Shown piece after piece: positions 32,252-39,478 of a stretch of 40,235 bases of DNA. The stretch comes from Candidatus Gastranaerophilales bacterium. GTDB taxonomy: Bacteria > Cyanobacteriota > Vampirovibrionia > Gastranaerophilales > Gastranaerophilaceae. The stretch's first letter is position 1, and the number at the start of each line of letters is the position of its first letter. The notes beneath the pieces are model-generated. The model worked only from the letters and a program-made list of their open reading frames with translations. It had not been told where the DNA came from and made no database searches. The DNA lies in the NCBI GenBank assembly GCA_944324375.1, contig CALUWB010000013.1, positions 1-40,235 of the forward strand, in the 5' to 3' direction. The position numbers and the translations under genes were made by a program.

Positions 32252-33273
32252 TGAAAAAAATATTAATTTCTGGTTACTATGGGTTTGATAATTTTGGTGA
32301 TGAAGCAATTTTAGATGTATTATTAGCTCATTTAAAAGGTCAAAATATTACTGTTTTGTCAGCTAATCCTCAAATAACAGGGAAACGTCATAATGTTAAT
32401 TCTATTAATTCATTTAATCCAGAATTAATAATGAAAAAACTAAATGAGTTTGATATTTTAATATCTGGAGGTGGAAGTTTACTTCAGAATGTAACAAGTA
32501 ATAAGAGTTTATTCTACTATTGTGGTTTGATATATATGTTTGCATCTTTGAAAAAAGATGTAATTATATTTGCACAAGGAATAGGTCCAATAAATGGTTT
32601 TTGGGGTAATTTTATTGCAAAAAGGGCATTGAAAAAATGTAAATACATATCTGTGCGTGATGAAAAAAGTTTAGAACTTTTGAAAAGCTGGGGAATTCCC
32701 CAAGCAAAATTAGTTTGTGATCCAATTTTTGACTTACAATTACCGGAACGTCATAAAACTAGAAAAATTGGTATTCAGTTAAGAAAATTCCATACTTTAA
32801 CAGACGAATTATTTGACGAAATAATAAAACAAATAGCTTTGAAATTTAGTGATAGAGAAATTGAATTGATTTCTTTTCAAGATTCTGAAGATGTAGGAAT
32901 ATCACAAGTTTTTATAAATAAGCTAAAGAAAAAGAACCCTACTGCAAATGTTAAATTGATTCAAAATCTAACTAATGGACAGATAATTCAAAGGGTTTCA
33001 GAGTATGATTATTTAATTGCAATGAGATTTCATGCCTGTCTTTTAGGGTTAAAATATGGAATAAAAACATTGGCAATATCGTATGATCCTAAAGTGGAAA
33101 ATCTTGCAAAAGATGCTAAAATTCCTTACTTATTAATGGATTCTAAGAAAAATAATTATGTAAAAGCCTTTGAAGATTTAGATAATTTAACAGCTTTTAA
33201 TCTTTTAAATTATGTCAATACAAAAGTATTTGATTGGGAAGATACAGGTATTGATGCATTAATTAATGGTTAA
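32251..33273 (+). CDS. csaB: Polysaccharide pyruvyl transferase CsaB
   Basis: A 340-residue transferase that adds ketal-linked pyruvate from phosphoenolpyruvate to a cell-wall polysaccharide, which then anchors SLH-domain surface proteins. The opening ISGYYGFDNFGDEAILDVLL, the ISGGGSLLQ motif, FAQGIGPI, SVRDEKSLELLKSWGI and the C-terminal AMRFHACLLGLKYGIKTLAISYDPKV are all CsaB hallmarks. CsaB is shared by Firmicutes and the cyanobacterial lineage. Its start overlaps the kinase stop (TAATG), and its end overlaps the convergent uvrC by 4 bases. No SLH protein or polysaccharide operon is within the window, so its placement behind keto-sugar genes is unexplained. Confidence 0.92.
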   Translation: MKKILISGYYGFDNFGDEAILDVLLAHLKGQNITVLSANPQITGKRHNVNSINSFNPELIMKKLNEFDILISGGGSLLQNVTSNKSLFYYCGLIYMFASLKKDVIIFAQGIGPINGFWGNFIAKRALKKCKYISVRDEKSLELLKSWGIPQAKLVCDPIFDLQLPERHKTRKIGIQLRKFHTLTDELFDEIIKQIALKFSDREIELISFQDSEDVGISQVFINKLKKKNPTANVKLIQNLTNGQIIQRVSEYDYLIAMRFHACLLGLKYGIKTLAISYDPKVENLAKDAKIPYLLMDSKKNNYVKAFEDLDNLTAFNLLNYVNTKVFDWEDTGIDALING

Positions 33274-34928
33274 TCATTAATTGCAGATTTAGAACGTAAT
33301 TTCCTATGATATGTAATTGCAAATCTATGGGCTTCATCTCTTATTCTTTGGATTAAAAACATTACGTTTGAGTCCATTGGGATTCTTATTGATTCTGATT
33401 GATGAGGTAAAAATACTTCTTCTTCTCTTTTTGCAAGTGAAACAAAATCTATATCATTCATTCCAATTTCTTCTACAATTTGCATAACCGAAGATAACTG
33501 TCCTTTTCCTCCATCAATAATAATAAGATTTGGTTTTGCCCATTTTGGTTCTCCCATACGAGCAAGTCGTCTTGATAAAACTTCTTTCATTGAAAGAAAA
33601 TCATCAGGTTTCCCTTCTGTTGACTTAACTTTAAATCGACGATATTCTGATTTCTTAGATTGTCCATTTTCAAATACTACCATTGAAGCAACAGTATTTG
33701 TTCCTTGAATATGAGATATATCATAACATTCAATTCTGTGTGGAAATGTTCTTAGTTTAAGTTTTTCCATTAGGTATGAACCAACTTCATTAAAATCATT
33801 TCTTATACTTGTAAGTTTTTTTATTTTTGCAGTTTCAAGTAAATTTCTAGCATTCTTGTGAGCCAGTTCTGTTAATTCTTTACCTCTTTGAGTTTTTCCG
33901 TAGCTTATTTTTATATTTTTGCCTGATAAAATCTTTAACCATTCTTGATAAAGTTCTTTTTCTCCGATATTTTCTAGGTCATTCGATACGATTTTATCAG
34001 GAAATTCTAACATTAAATTAGAATAATATTCTCTAAAAAATGTTTTAAATAGTTCTGTTGTATCTTCATTTTCTTCATAATATGTAAAATCTTTTTTATC
34101 TATCAAGCGCCCTTCTCTAATTAAAAGAATAGTAATTGCTAAAATTCCATCTTCATGGATTGTTGAAATAATATCTTGATTTAATTTTGTATTTTCAAAT
34201 ACTACTTTTTGGCGTTCTAATGTTTTCTGTAAATCTAAATAACTATCTCTTAGTTTAGCAGCTTTTTCAAATTGTTCATTCGAAGCATATTTTTCCATTT
34301 GTTCTTTTAATTTTTTTAATAGCTCTGATTGTCTACCAGATAAAAATAGTTCAACTTGAGATACTAATGCTTTATAATCTTCTGATGAGATTTTATTTTG
34401 ACAAGGTGCCATGCAACGACCAATATGGTAATACAAACAAGGTCTATTAGAAAATTTTGGGGTTTTGCATTGTTTTAGTGGAAATATCTTTTTTAGAAAA
34501 TCCAATGTAGAATGCATTGCTCTTATATCAGTATATGGCCCATAATACTTACCTTTTTCAGGATTCATATTCTTTTTACGAACTATTGTAATTCTAGGAT
34601 AATCTTCTGCAGTTATTAAGAAATATGGATATTTTTTATCATCTTTTAGTAATATGTTGTATTTTGGTTTATATTTTTTTATTAAATGTGATTCTAATAT
34701 TAATGCTTCAACTTCAGAATCAGTGATAATGTATTCCATTCTTTCAATTTGTGAAACCAGAACAGTAACTTTTACACTATCATGTTTTTTATGAAAATAG
34801 CTATATACTCTTCTTTTTAAATTTTTAGCTTTTCCAACATAAATAACTTCATTTTCGTTATTATAATATATATAACAACCAGATAACGTTGGAATAAGTT
34901 TTAGAGTTTCTGCTAATTGTTCGTTCAT
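33270..34928 (-). CDS. uvrC: Excinuclease ABC subunit C, lacking the C-terminal HhH domain
   Basis: A 552-residue dual-incision nuclease of nucleotide excision repair. The N-terminal GIY-YIG domain (GCYIYYNNENEVIYVGKAKNL, 3' incision), Cys-rich region (CKTP...CLYYHIGRCMAPC), UVR domain (LLKKLKEQMEKYASNEQFEKAAKLRD, two segments), and RNase H-like domain with catalytic Asp residues (RIECYDISH, IIIDGGKGQL; 5' incision) and final His (RDEAHRFAITYHRKLRSK) are present. The protein ends nine or so residues after that point, whereas UvrC normally continues ~55 residues through a tandem helix-hairpin-helix. No frameshifted HhH remains downstream, which is the csaB end. ATG 34928 has no Shine-Dalgarno site and an extended -10 box 7 bases upstream. 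Confidence 0.95.
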   Translation of the reverse strand: MNEQLAETLKLIPTLSGCYIYYNNENEVIYVGKAKNLKRRVYSYFHKKHDSVKVTVLVSQIERMEYIITDSEVEALILESHLIKKYKPKYNILLKDDKKYPYFLITAEDYPRITIVRKKNMNPEKGKYYGPYTDIRAMHSTLDFLKKIFPLKQCKTPKFSNRPCLYYHIGRCMAPCQNKISSEDYKALVSQVELFLSGRQSELLKKLKEQMEKYASNEQFEKAAKLRDSYLDLQKTLERQKVVFENTKLNQDIISTIHEDGILAITILLIREGRLIDKKDFTYYEENEDTTELFKTFFREYYSNLMLEFPDKIVSNDLENIGEKELYQEWLKILSGKNIKISYGKTQRGKELTELAHKNARNLLETAKIKKLTSIRNDFNEVGSYLMEKLKLRTFPHRIECYDISHIQGTNTVASMVVFENGQSKKSEYRRFKVKSTEGKPDDFLSMKEVLSRRLARMGEPKWAKPNLIIIDGGKGQLSSVMQIVEEIGMNDIDFVSLAKREEEVFLPHQSESIRIPMDSNVMFLIQRIRDEAHRFAITYHRKLRSKSAIND

Positions 34929-34935
34929 ATTGTTA

Positions 34936-34944
34936 ATTATAGCA
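34936..34944 (-). promoter_or_regulatory. Extended -10 promoter of uvrC
   Basis: TGC plus TATAAT (minus strand 34944-34936) is a textbook extended -10 that ends 7 bases before ATG 34928, giving a leaderless message. It lies in the 18-base gap after ctpA and overlaps that gene's stop region only marginally, so uvrC need not depend on ctpA transcription. Confidence 0.65.
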
Positions 34945-34946
34945 TA

Positions 34947-36173
34947 TTATTTAACAATCATTTCTGACAATAATTTTTCAGCTTTTTCTCTTTGTGGATC
35001 TTTATGTGCAATAAAATCTTTTTCGGTGTATTTAACAATGTAATCAGGAGCTATACCTTTTTCATTAATATCAGATCCATTTGGTGTTAAATATTTTGCT
35101 ATTGTAAGATTTAAACCTGTTGAATTTGGTAATGGTATAATTCTTTGAACCATTCCTTTCCCAAAAGTCTTTGTTCCAACAAGAACTGCTTTATGATGGT
35201 CTTTTAATGCTCCTGATAAAATTTCGCTTGCACTTGCACTTGCTCCATCTACTAATATCACAACAGGTTTATCAATTATAATTGAGCTATTCTGAGCTTT
35301 AATATTTTCAACTTTTCCGTCTCGTGAAACAATGTTAACGATTGTTCCTTTGTCTAAAAACATATTAGCAACAAAAATAGCATTTGCTAATAACCCTCCT
35401 GTGTTTCCTCTTAAGTCTAGTATTAGCCCTTTGGTATCTTTTGTCTTTTCTAATGCTGTTATAAATTCTGTAGGTGTTGATGTTGCAATAAAACTTGATA
35501 TCTGTATGTATCCAATATCCTTTTTTACAGAAGATTTAACAGATTCAATTTTTATTGATTTTCTTTTAACAGATTTTATAATCTTTTTGTTTTTTCTCTG
35601 AATTTCAAGTGTAACTGTTGAACCTTCTTTCCCTCGAACTAAGCTTGCAACATCTGCAATGTTCATACCACTAACATTTTTACCATCAACTTTAATTATT
35701 ATATCGTTTGCTTTTATTCCTGCTTCTTTCGCTGGAGTATTATCTAATACACTAAATACAATAATTTTACCGGCATCATTCATTATATTTACTCCAATAC
35801 CTGAAATTTTAGATTCAATAGAACTATTTTGTTCTGCATATTCTTTTTTATTCAAGTATTTAGAATAATCATCATCTAAACTTGCAATCATAGTATCTAT
35901 TGCAACTTTAGCATCTTCATCCGTTTTAATTTTTCCTTTGTAATGTTTTTTCCAATAAGACCAATCTTGAGAGTTTAGAGTTGAATCATAAAAACCAGAA
36001 TTAATTTCTTTCCAAGTTCTCTCAAATAGTTTTTGTGGTTTTATTTGAGTTTTATTTGTCAATGTATCAGGGTTAATATTTGGGGGACCAGCTAAAAAAC
36101 TTACAAATAGCTGGTTCGCAATAAATAATATTAATATTGTTAATATGAAAATGAAACCTTGTTTTTTTATCAT
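34947..36173 (-). CDS. ctpA: C-terminal processing serine protease (S41, CtpA/Prc family)
   Basis: A 408-residue periplasmic protease anchored by an N-terminal hydrophobic segment (~7-27). A PDZ domain (~120-200, ISGIGVNI...DNTPAKEAGIKANDIIIKVDGKNV) is followed by the S41 core with RGNTGG, nucleophile Ser314 in the SASASE segment and Lys339 in TFGKG, spaced 25 residues as in characterised family members. It trims or degrades envelope proteins after recognising their C-termini. In cyanobacteria CtpA processes photosystem D1, which would not apply in a non-photosynthetic relative. ATG 36173 lacks a Shine-Dalgarno site; TTAAAT ends 6 bases upstream, a weaker leaderless candidate. The gene is followed by uvrC after 18 bases and preceded by a secreted HExxH protein. 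Confidence 0.92.
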   Translation of the reverse strand: MIKKQGFIFILTILILFIANQLFVSFLAGPPNINPDTLTNKTQIKPQKLFERTWKEINSGFYDSTLNSQDWSYWKKHYKGKIKTDEDAKVAIDTMIASLDDDYSKYLNKKEYAEQNSSIESKISGIGVNIMNDAGKIIVFSVLDNTPAKEAGIKANDIIIKVDGKNVSGMNIADVASLVRGKEGSTVTLEIQRKNKKIIKSVKRKSIKIESVKSSVKKDIGYIQISSFIATSTPTEFITALEKTKDTKGLILDLRGNTGGLLANAIFVANMFLDKGTIVNIVSRDGKVENIKAQNSSIIIDKPVVILVDGASASASEILSGALKDHHKAVLVGTKTFGKGMVQRIIPLPNSTGLNLTIAKYLTPNGSDINEKGIAPDYIVKYTEKDFIAHKDPQREKAEKLLSEMIVK

Positions 36174-36228
36174 AAGTTAATTTAACATCAAGGAAAAATA
36201 TTAATCAATACACAATAAGGTAATTATT

Positions 36229-36900
36229 TTATAGTTCTTGGAATCCTGGAGATGTTAATGGTAAACCTTGATATCCTTTATTTGCATATACTGCTTTTTT
36301 TATGTATTGATTTGTGTATCCACCTTTTTCAAATAATTGTTTTAAAGTATTTTCACGTTTAACCAAAGGATCATCTTCTTTATTTGATTCTGGATATAAA
36401 TCTCTCATTTCACACCAAACTGCAGCTTCCATAGTCCACGCATAAGTTTCTTCAGATAATGAATTATATTCATCTTGATGCAATGCTTCATGTGCTAGTA
36501 ATGCTGCAAGTGCTCCTGGAGGGGCATATTGATGCTTTGGATTGATATATATGTATAATTTTTTCTTTTTCTTCCATCCAATTGCATCAAAATCTGCATA
36601 ATCTTTATTTATTGTGGATAAATCTTTAAATTCTATTTTTACAGGATAACCTGATAAATTATTTCCTAATAATGCTTTTCTTGAAAAATCACCTTCAGTT
36701 CCTTTTAACATATCTATTGCGACATAAATAAGTTCATGTTTACCTGTGCATTTATATTCTTCTGTTATGTATTTAATATACTCTTGGGTATATTTAGAAG
36801 GTAATTTAACTGTTGGTGGAACTGGCTCAGGATCGCCCCAACTGAACGCAGGTGTTGTTATAAATATTATTGATAATAATGTTAATATAAATCTTTTCAT
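36229..36900 (-). CDS. Secreted protein with HExxH motif, putative metallopeptidase
   Basis: A 223-residue exported protein. Residues 1-20 are a signal peptide (MKRFILTLLSIIFITTPAFS, cut before WGDPEP). Residues 130-160 contain an Ala-rich helix with HEALH (137-141) followed by EE at 150-151, consistent with a gluzincin-like zinc site (HExxH plus a downstream Glu) and preceded by a strand (KKLYIYINPK). This suggests a small periplasmic or secreted zinc peptidase, but no named family is recognised. ATG 36900 is preferred over GTG 36906 because AAGAGAG lies 5 bases upstream. It sits 55 bases upstream of ctpA on the same strand; both act in the envelope. Confidence 0.65.
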   Translation of the reverse strand: MKRFILTLLSIIFITTPAFSWGDPEPVPPTVKLPSKYTQEYIKYITEEYKCTGKHELIYVAIDMLKGTEGDFSRKALLGNNLSGYPVKIEFKDLSTINKDYADFDAIGWKKKKKLYIYINPKHQYAPPGALAALLAHEALHQDEYNSLSEETYAWTMEAAVWCEMRDLYPESNKEDDPLVKRENTLKQLFEKGGYTNQYIKKAVYANKGYQGLPLTSPGFQEL

Positions 36901-36971
36901 ACTCACTCTCTTAATAAATCTCTATATTTTATTATTATAACTATTTTAAATGAAAAGACAAATGAATAAAT

Positions 36972-37619
36972 TTAATTAAATAGTTTTTCAATTAATTCAA
37001 TATCTTGAGGGTTATCTATTTCAAATAGTGTTTTATCATTCATTTCCCAAAAATCTACAGGAGGAGTTATTCTGCATTGTGATTTTAAAATATTTTCTCT
37101 TGATGAAATATAAAATGCTCCATTTTCAATATAATATCCATCCCAATCTTGTCTTCTGGGTCTGTTTTGTGGGTTATAATTTAATGGCTCTCCATTTACA
37201 CCCCATATAAATTGAGAACGTTTTACAACAGAAATCAATGATTTCTTATCGGATTTCAAATATTTTTCTAATGCTTTATTTATATCTACAGCTGTTGTTA
37301 GTGGTGATGTTGCTTGTAAAAATACTACATTATCAAATTTATAATTTTCGCAAAATTCTAATAATGCAGTTTCAGATGTTGCTGTATCTGAGGATGAATA
37401 TTCACTTCTTGGTATTACTTCAATTTTATTAAATCCAAATTCTTCTACTGTTTTTTTTATATCTTCCCCATCTGTTGATACATATACTTTATCTAAATTT
37501 GAAACTTGTGCAGCTAATGTTGTCCAGTATATTAATGGTTTATTATTTACTGGACTTATATTTTTATTAATAATTGATTTGCTTCCTTTTCTTACAGGAA
37601 TAAAAGCTACATTATACAT
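36972..37619 (-). CDS. Acylneuraminate/nonulosonate cytidylyltransferase (NeuA family)
   Basis: A 215-residue enzyme that activates a nine-carbon keto acid (sialic, legionaminic or pseudaminic acid) with CTP. The nucleotide-binding start FIPVRKGSKSIINKNI (R-x-GSK...KN), VYVSTDGEDI, FLQATSPLT and the late ENGAFYISSREN segment match the family. The usual RGGSKG is RKGSKS here. The gene begins inside the end of hpt (8-base overlap) and is the only sugar-activating gene in the series; synthase and transferase genes are not in the window. A KdsB-like or other cytidylyltransferase role is possible but less likely given the motifs. It implies a nonulosonic-acid-containing surface glycan. Confidence 0.85.
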   Translation of the reverse strand: MYNVAFIPVRKGSKSIINKNISPVNNKPLIYWTTLAAQVSNLDKVYVSTDGEDIKKTVEEFGFNKIEVIPRSEYSSSDTATSETALLEFCENYKFDNVVFLQATSPLTTAVDINKALEKYLKSDKKSLISVVKRSQFIWGVNGEPLNYNPQNRPRRQDWDGYYIENGAFYISSRENILKSQCRITPPVDFWEMNDKTLFEIDNPQDIELIEKLFN

Positions 37620-38145
37620 CTACATAACCTATATATGGAATATTACGATAAAAGCCTTCGAAGTCTAAGCCATAGCCTACTAAAAATTTATCATCAACAA
37701 TAAAACCAGAAAAATCAGCATCTACATCAACAACTCTTTTTGATTTTTTGTTTAATAGTGAGCAAAATTTTGTAGTTTTTGTTTTAAAATTGTGCCCAAT
37801 AAAATCTAATAAAAATTTAGCAGTATGACCTGTATCGATAATATCTTCTACTATTAGTACATTTTTATCATTTACATCTGGTAAAGATAAATTTACAGCC
37901 TTAACTTTTCCTGAGGAAGAATAATTTGAACCATAACTAGATAATCTAATAAATTCCATTTTTAAAGGCATTGTTAAATGTTTTACTAAATCAGTGAAGA
38001 ACATAACAGAACCTTTAAGTACACATACTGCAAAAATTTCTTCTCCATTATAATGTTTGTTTAGTTCTTCTGCTAAATCTTTTATCCTTTTTTGAAGATC
38101 TTCTTCTGAATATAAAACATGTATATCATCAGGTGTTATTATCAT
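37612..38145 (-). CDS. hpt: Hypoxanthine(-guanine) phosphoribosyltransferase
   Basis: A 177-residue purine-salvage enzyme that makes IMP or GMP from the free base and PRPP. The PRPP-binding motif VLIVEDIIDTGHTAKF (96-111), the CVLKGSVMFFTDL loop and the base-specificity segment DKFLVGYGLDFEGFYRNIPYIG are intact; length is normal. ATG 38145 overlaps the tilS stop (ATGA, 4 bases), the usual coupled tilS-hpt arrangement. Its end overlaps the next gene by 8 bases. In many bacteria ftsH follows; here a nonulosonate cytidylyltransferase takes that place. Confidence 0.95.
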   Translation of the reverse strand: MIITPDDIHVLYSEEDLQKRIKDLAEELNKHYNGEEIFAVCVLKGSVMFFTDLVKHLTMPLKMEFIRLSSYGSNYSSSGKVKAVNLSLPDVNDKNVLIVEDIIDTGHTAKFLLDFIGHNFKTKTTKFCSLLNKKSKRVVDVDADFSGFIVDDKFLVGYGLDFEGFYRNIPYIGYVDV

Positions 38146-39476
38146 AATTTTTTACCTCTCAAACTTATTTTATGTGTTGGTTTATCTGTAACTTGAATTT
38201 TATTACTTAAACCAATTCCTGCAACCCAAAGAACTTCATTATCTTTGCATAATAAAATTAAATCATCTTTTTTATGTTGAGGGACTGATTTAGAAATTAA
38301 ATATTTTTTTAATTTCATACTTCCTGTCATACCTAAAGGATTAATAATATCTCCATCCCTTCTTGTTCTTAGTGTTAAATCTAAATCAATATCACCAAGA
38401 TTTATAAATGCAGTATAAGAATTATCATCTGGAAATTCTTCAATATTTTCTCCTGCGTATGTTGAAATTTCAAAGATTTTATTTCCTATTTCATAAGTAC
38501 CTTCTAGTCTAACTAAAATTTCATCTTGAACTTTTTCAGTTTGAGCAATAATTTCTATAATTCTAGAACTTACATATAGCCATAAACCTTTAGTTAGTGA
38601 TGTTTTAACGCCACTATTTGATGATATATTATCATTTATAAATTCATACAAATTATAAATTTTTTCAGAATCGTAATCAATATTATATGATGTTACTAAA
38701 TCATATAATAATCTTCGTTTTACAGGTTCAGATAATGCAAGATAATTAGGAGTTAATATACTCGCATCTTGCATTACTGCAGACTTTACGTATTCCAGGT
38801 ATTCATCAATAATACTTATTTCATCTGTTGCAACTTTTGATAATGAGACTATAGAATCTATCGCATTTTCGTTAATTTCTTTTGCTAATGGTAATAACTT
38901 GTGTCTTATAAAATTTCTTTTATATTTTGTATTCTCATTTGATGAATCATTATTTGGAATTAAATTATTATCTGCGCAGTATGAATCAATTTCATCTCTT
39001 GTTATATCTAATAGTGGTCTATATATGTAATCTCTTTTTTCGGCAATACCTTTTAACCCTTTTACTCCTGTGCCTTTTATTATTCTATATAAAACAGTTT
39101 CGGCATTGTCATTTTTATTATGCGCAGTTATTAATCCATCAGCATTAAATTCTTTTATTGCTTTATCAAAAAAATCATATCGCATTGCTCTTGCGACTGC
39201 TTCTGATTGTTTCATATTAAGAGATGCTGTTTTAGTATAAAAAGTAATATTTCTATCTTCACAAAATTTTCTACAAACATCTTGTTCTTGTTTTGACTCT
39301 TCTCCTCGCCAATTATGATTGAAATGTGCTGCGATTAATTTTATATTTGTCGTATTTTCTAATTTATATAAGATATCTAAAAGACACATTGAATCATGTC
39401 CACCAGAAAATCCAATAATAAGTTTCTTATTATAAAGATTATGCTTATTTAGAAAATATAAAATTTTATCTTTCAA
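38142..39476 (-). CDS. tilS: tRNA(Ile)-lysidine synthase
   Basis: A 444-residue PP-loop ATPase that converts C34 of tRNA-Ile(CAU) to lysidine so that it reads AUA codons, which are frequent in this AT-rich sequence. The PP-loop SGGHDS is at 24-29; HFNHNWRGEES, ITAHNKNDNAETVLYRIIKGTGVKGLKGI and YRPLLDITRDEIDSYC follow, then the C-terminal TilS domain (RTRRDGDIINPLGMTGSMKLKKYLISKSVP). TTG 39476 is the first codon at the family N-terminus, 2 bases after the stop of the Clp-N gene, with AAGAGA about 10 bases upstream, so translation is probably coupled to that gene. No nearby ATG fits. Confidence 0.96.
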   Translation of the reverse strand: MKDKILYFLNKHNLYNKKLIIGFSGGHDSMCLLDILYKLENTTNIKLIAAHFNHNWRGEESKQEQDVCRKFCEDRNITFYTKTASLNMKQSEAVARAMRYDFFDKAIKEFNADGLITAHNKNDNAETVLYRIIKGTGVKGLKGIAEKRDYIYRPLLDITRDEIDSYCADNNLIPNNDSSNENTKYKRNFIRHKLLPLAKEINENAIDSIVSLSKVATDEISIIDEYLEYVKSAVMQDASILTPNYLALSEPVKRRLLYDLVTSYNIDYDSEKIYNLYEFINDNISSNSGVKTSLTKGLWLYVSSRIIEIIAQTEKVQDEILVRLEGTYEIGNKIFEISTYAGENIEEFPDDNSYTAFINLGDIDLDLTLRTRRDGDIINPLGMTGSMKLKKYLISKSVPQHKKDDLILLCKDNEVLWVAGIGLSNKIQVTDKPTHKISLRGKKL

Positions 39477-39478
39477 AA

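Noticed and set aside
33260-33280. Inverted repeat attaatg/cattaat at the csaB-uvrC junction as a bidirectional terminator
   Set aside because: The stem is only 7 AT-rich pairs and lacks flanking T-runs; too weak to call.
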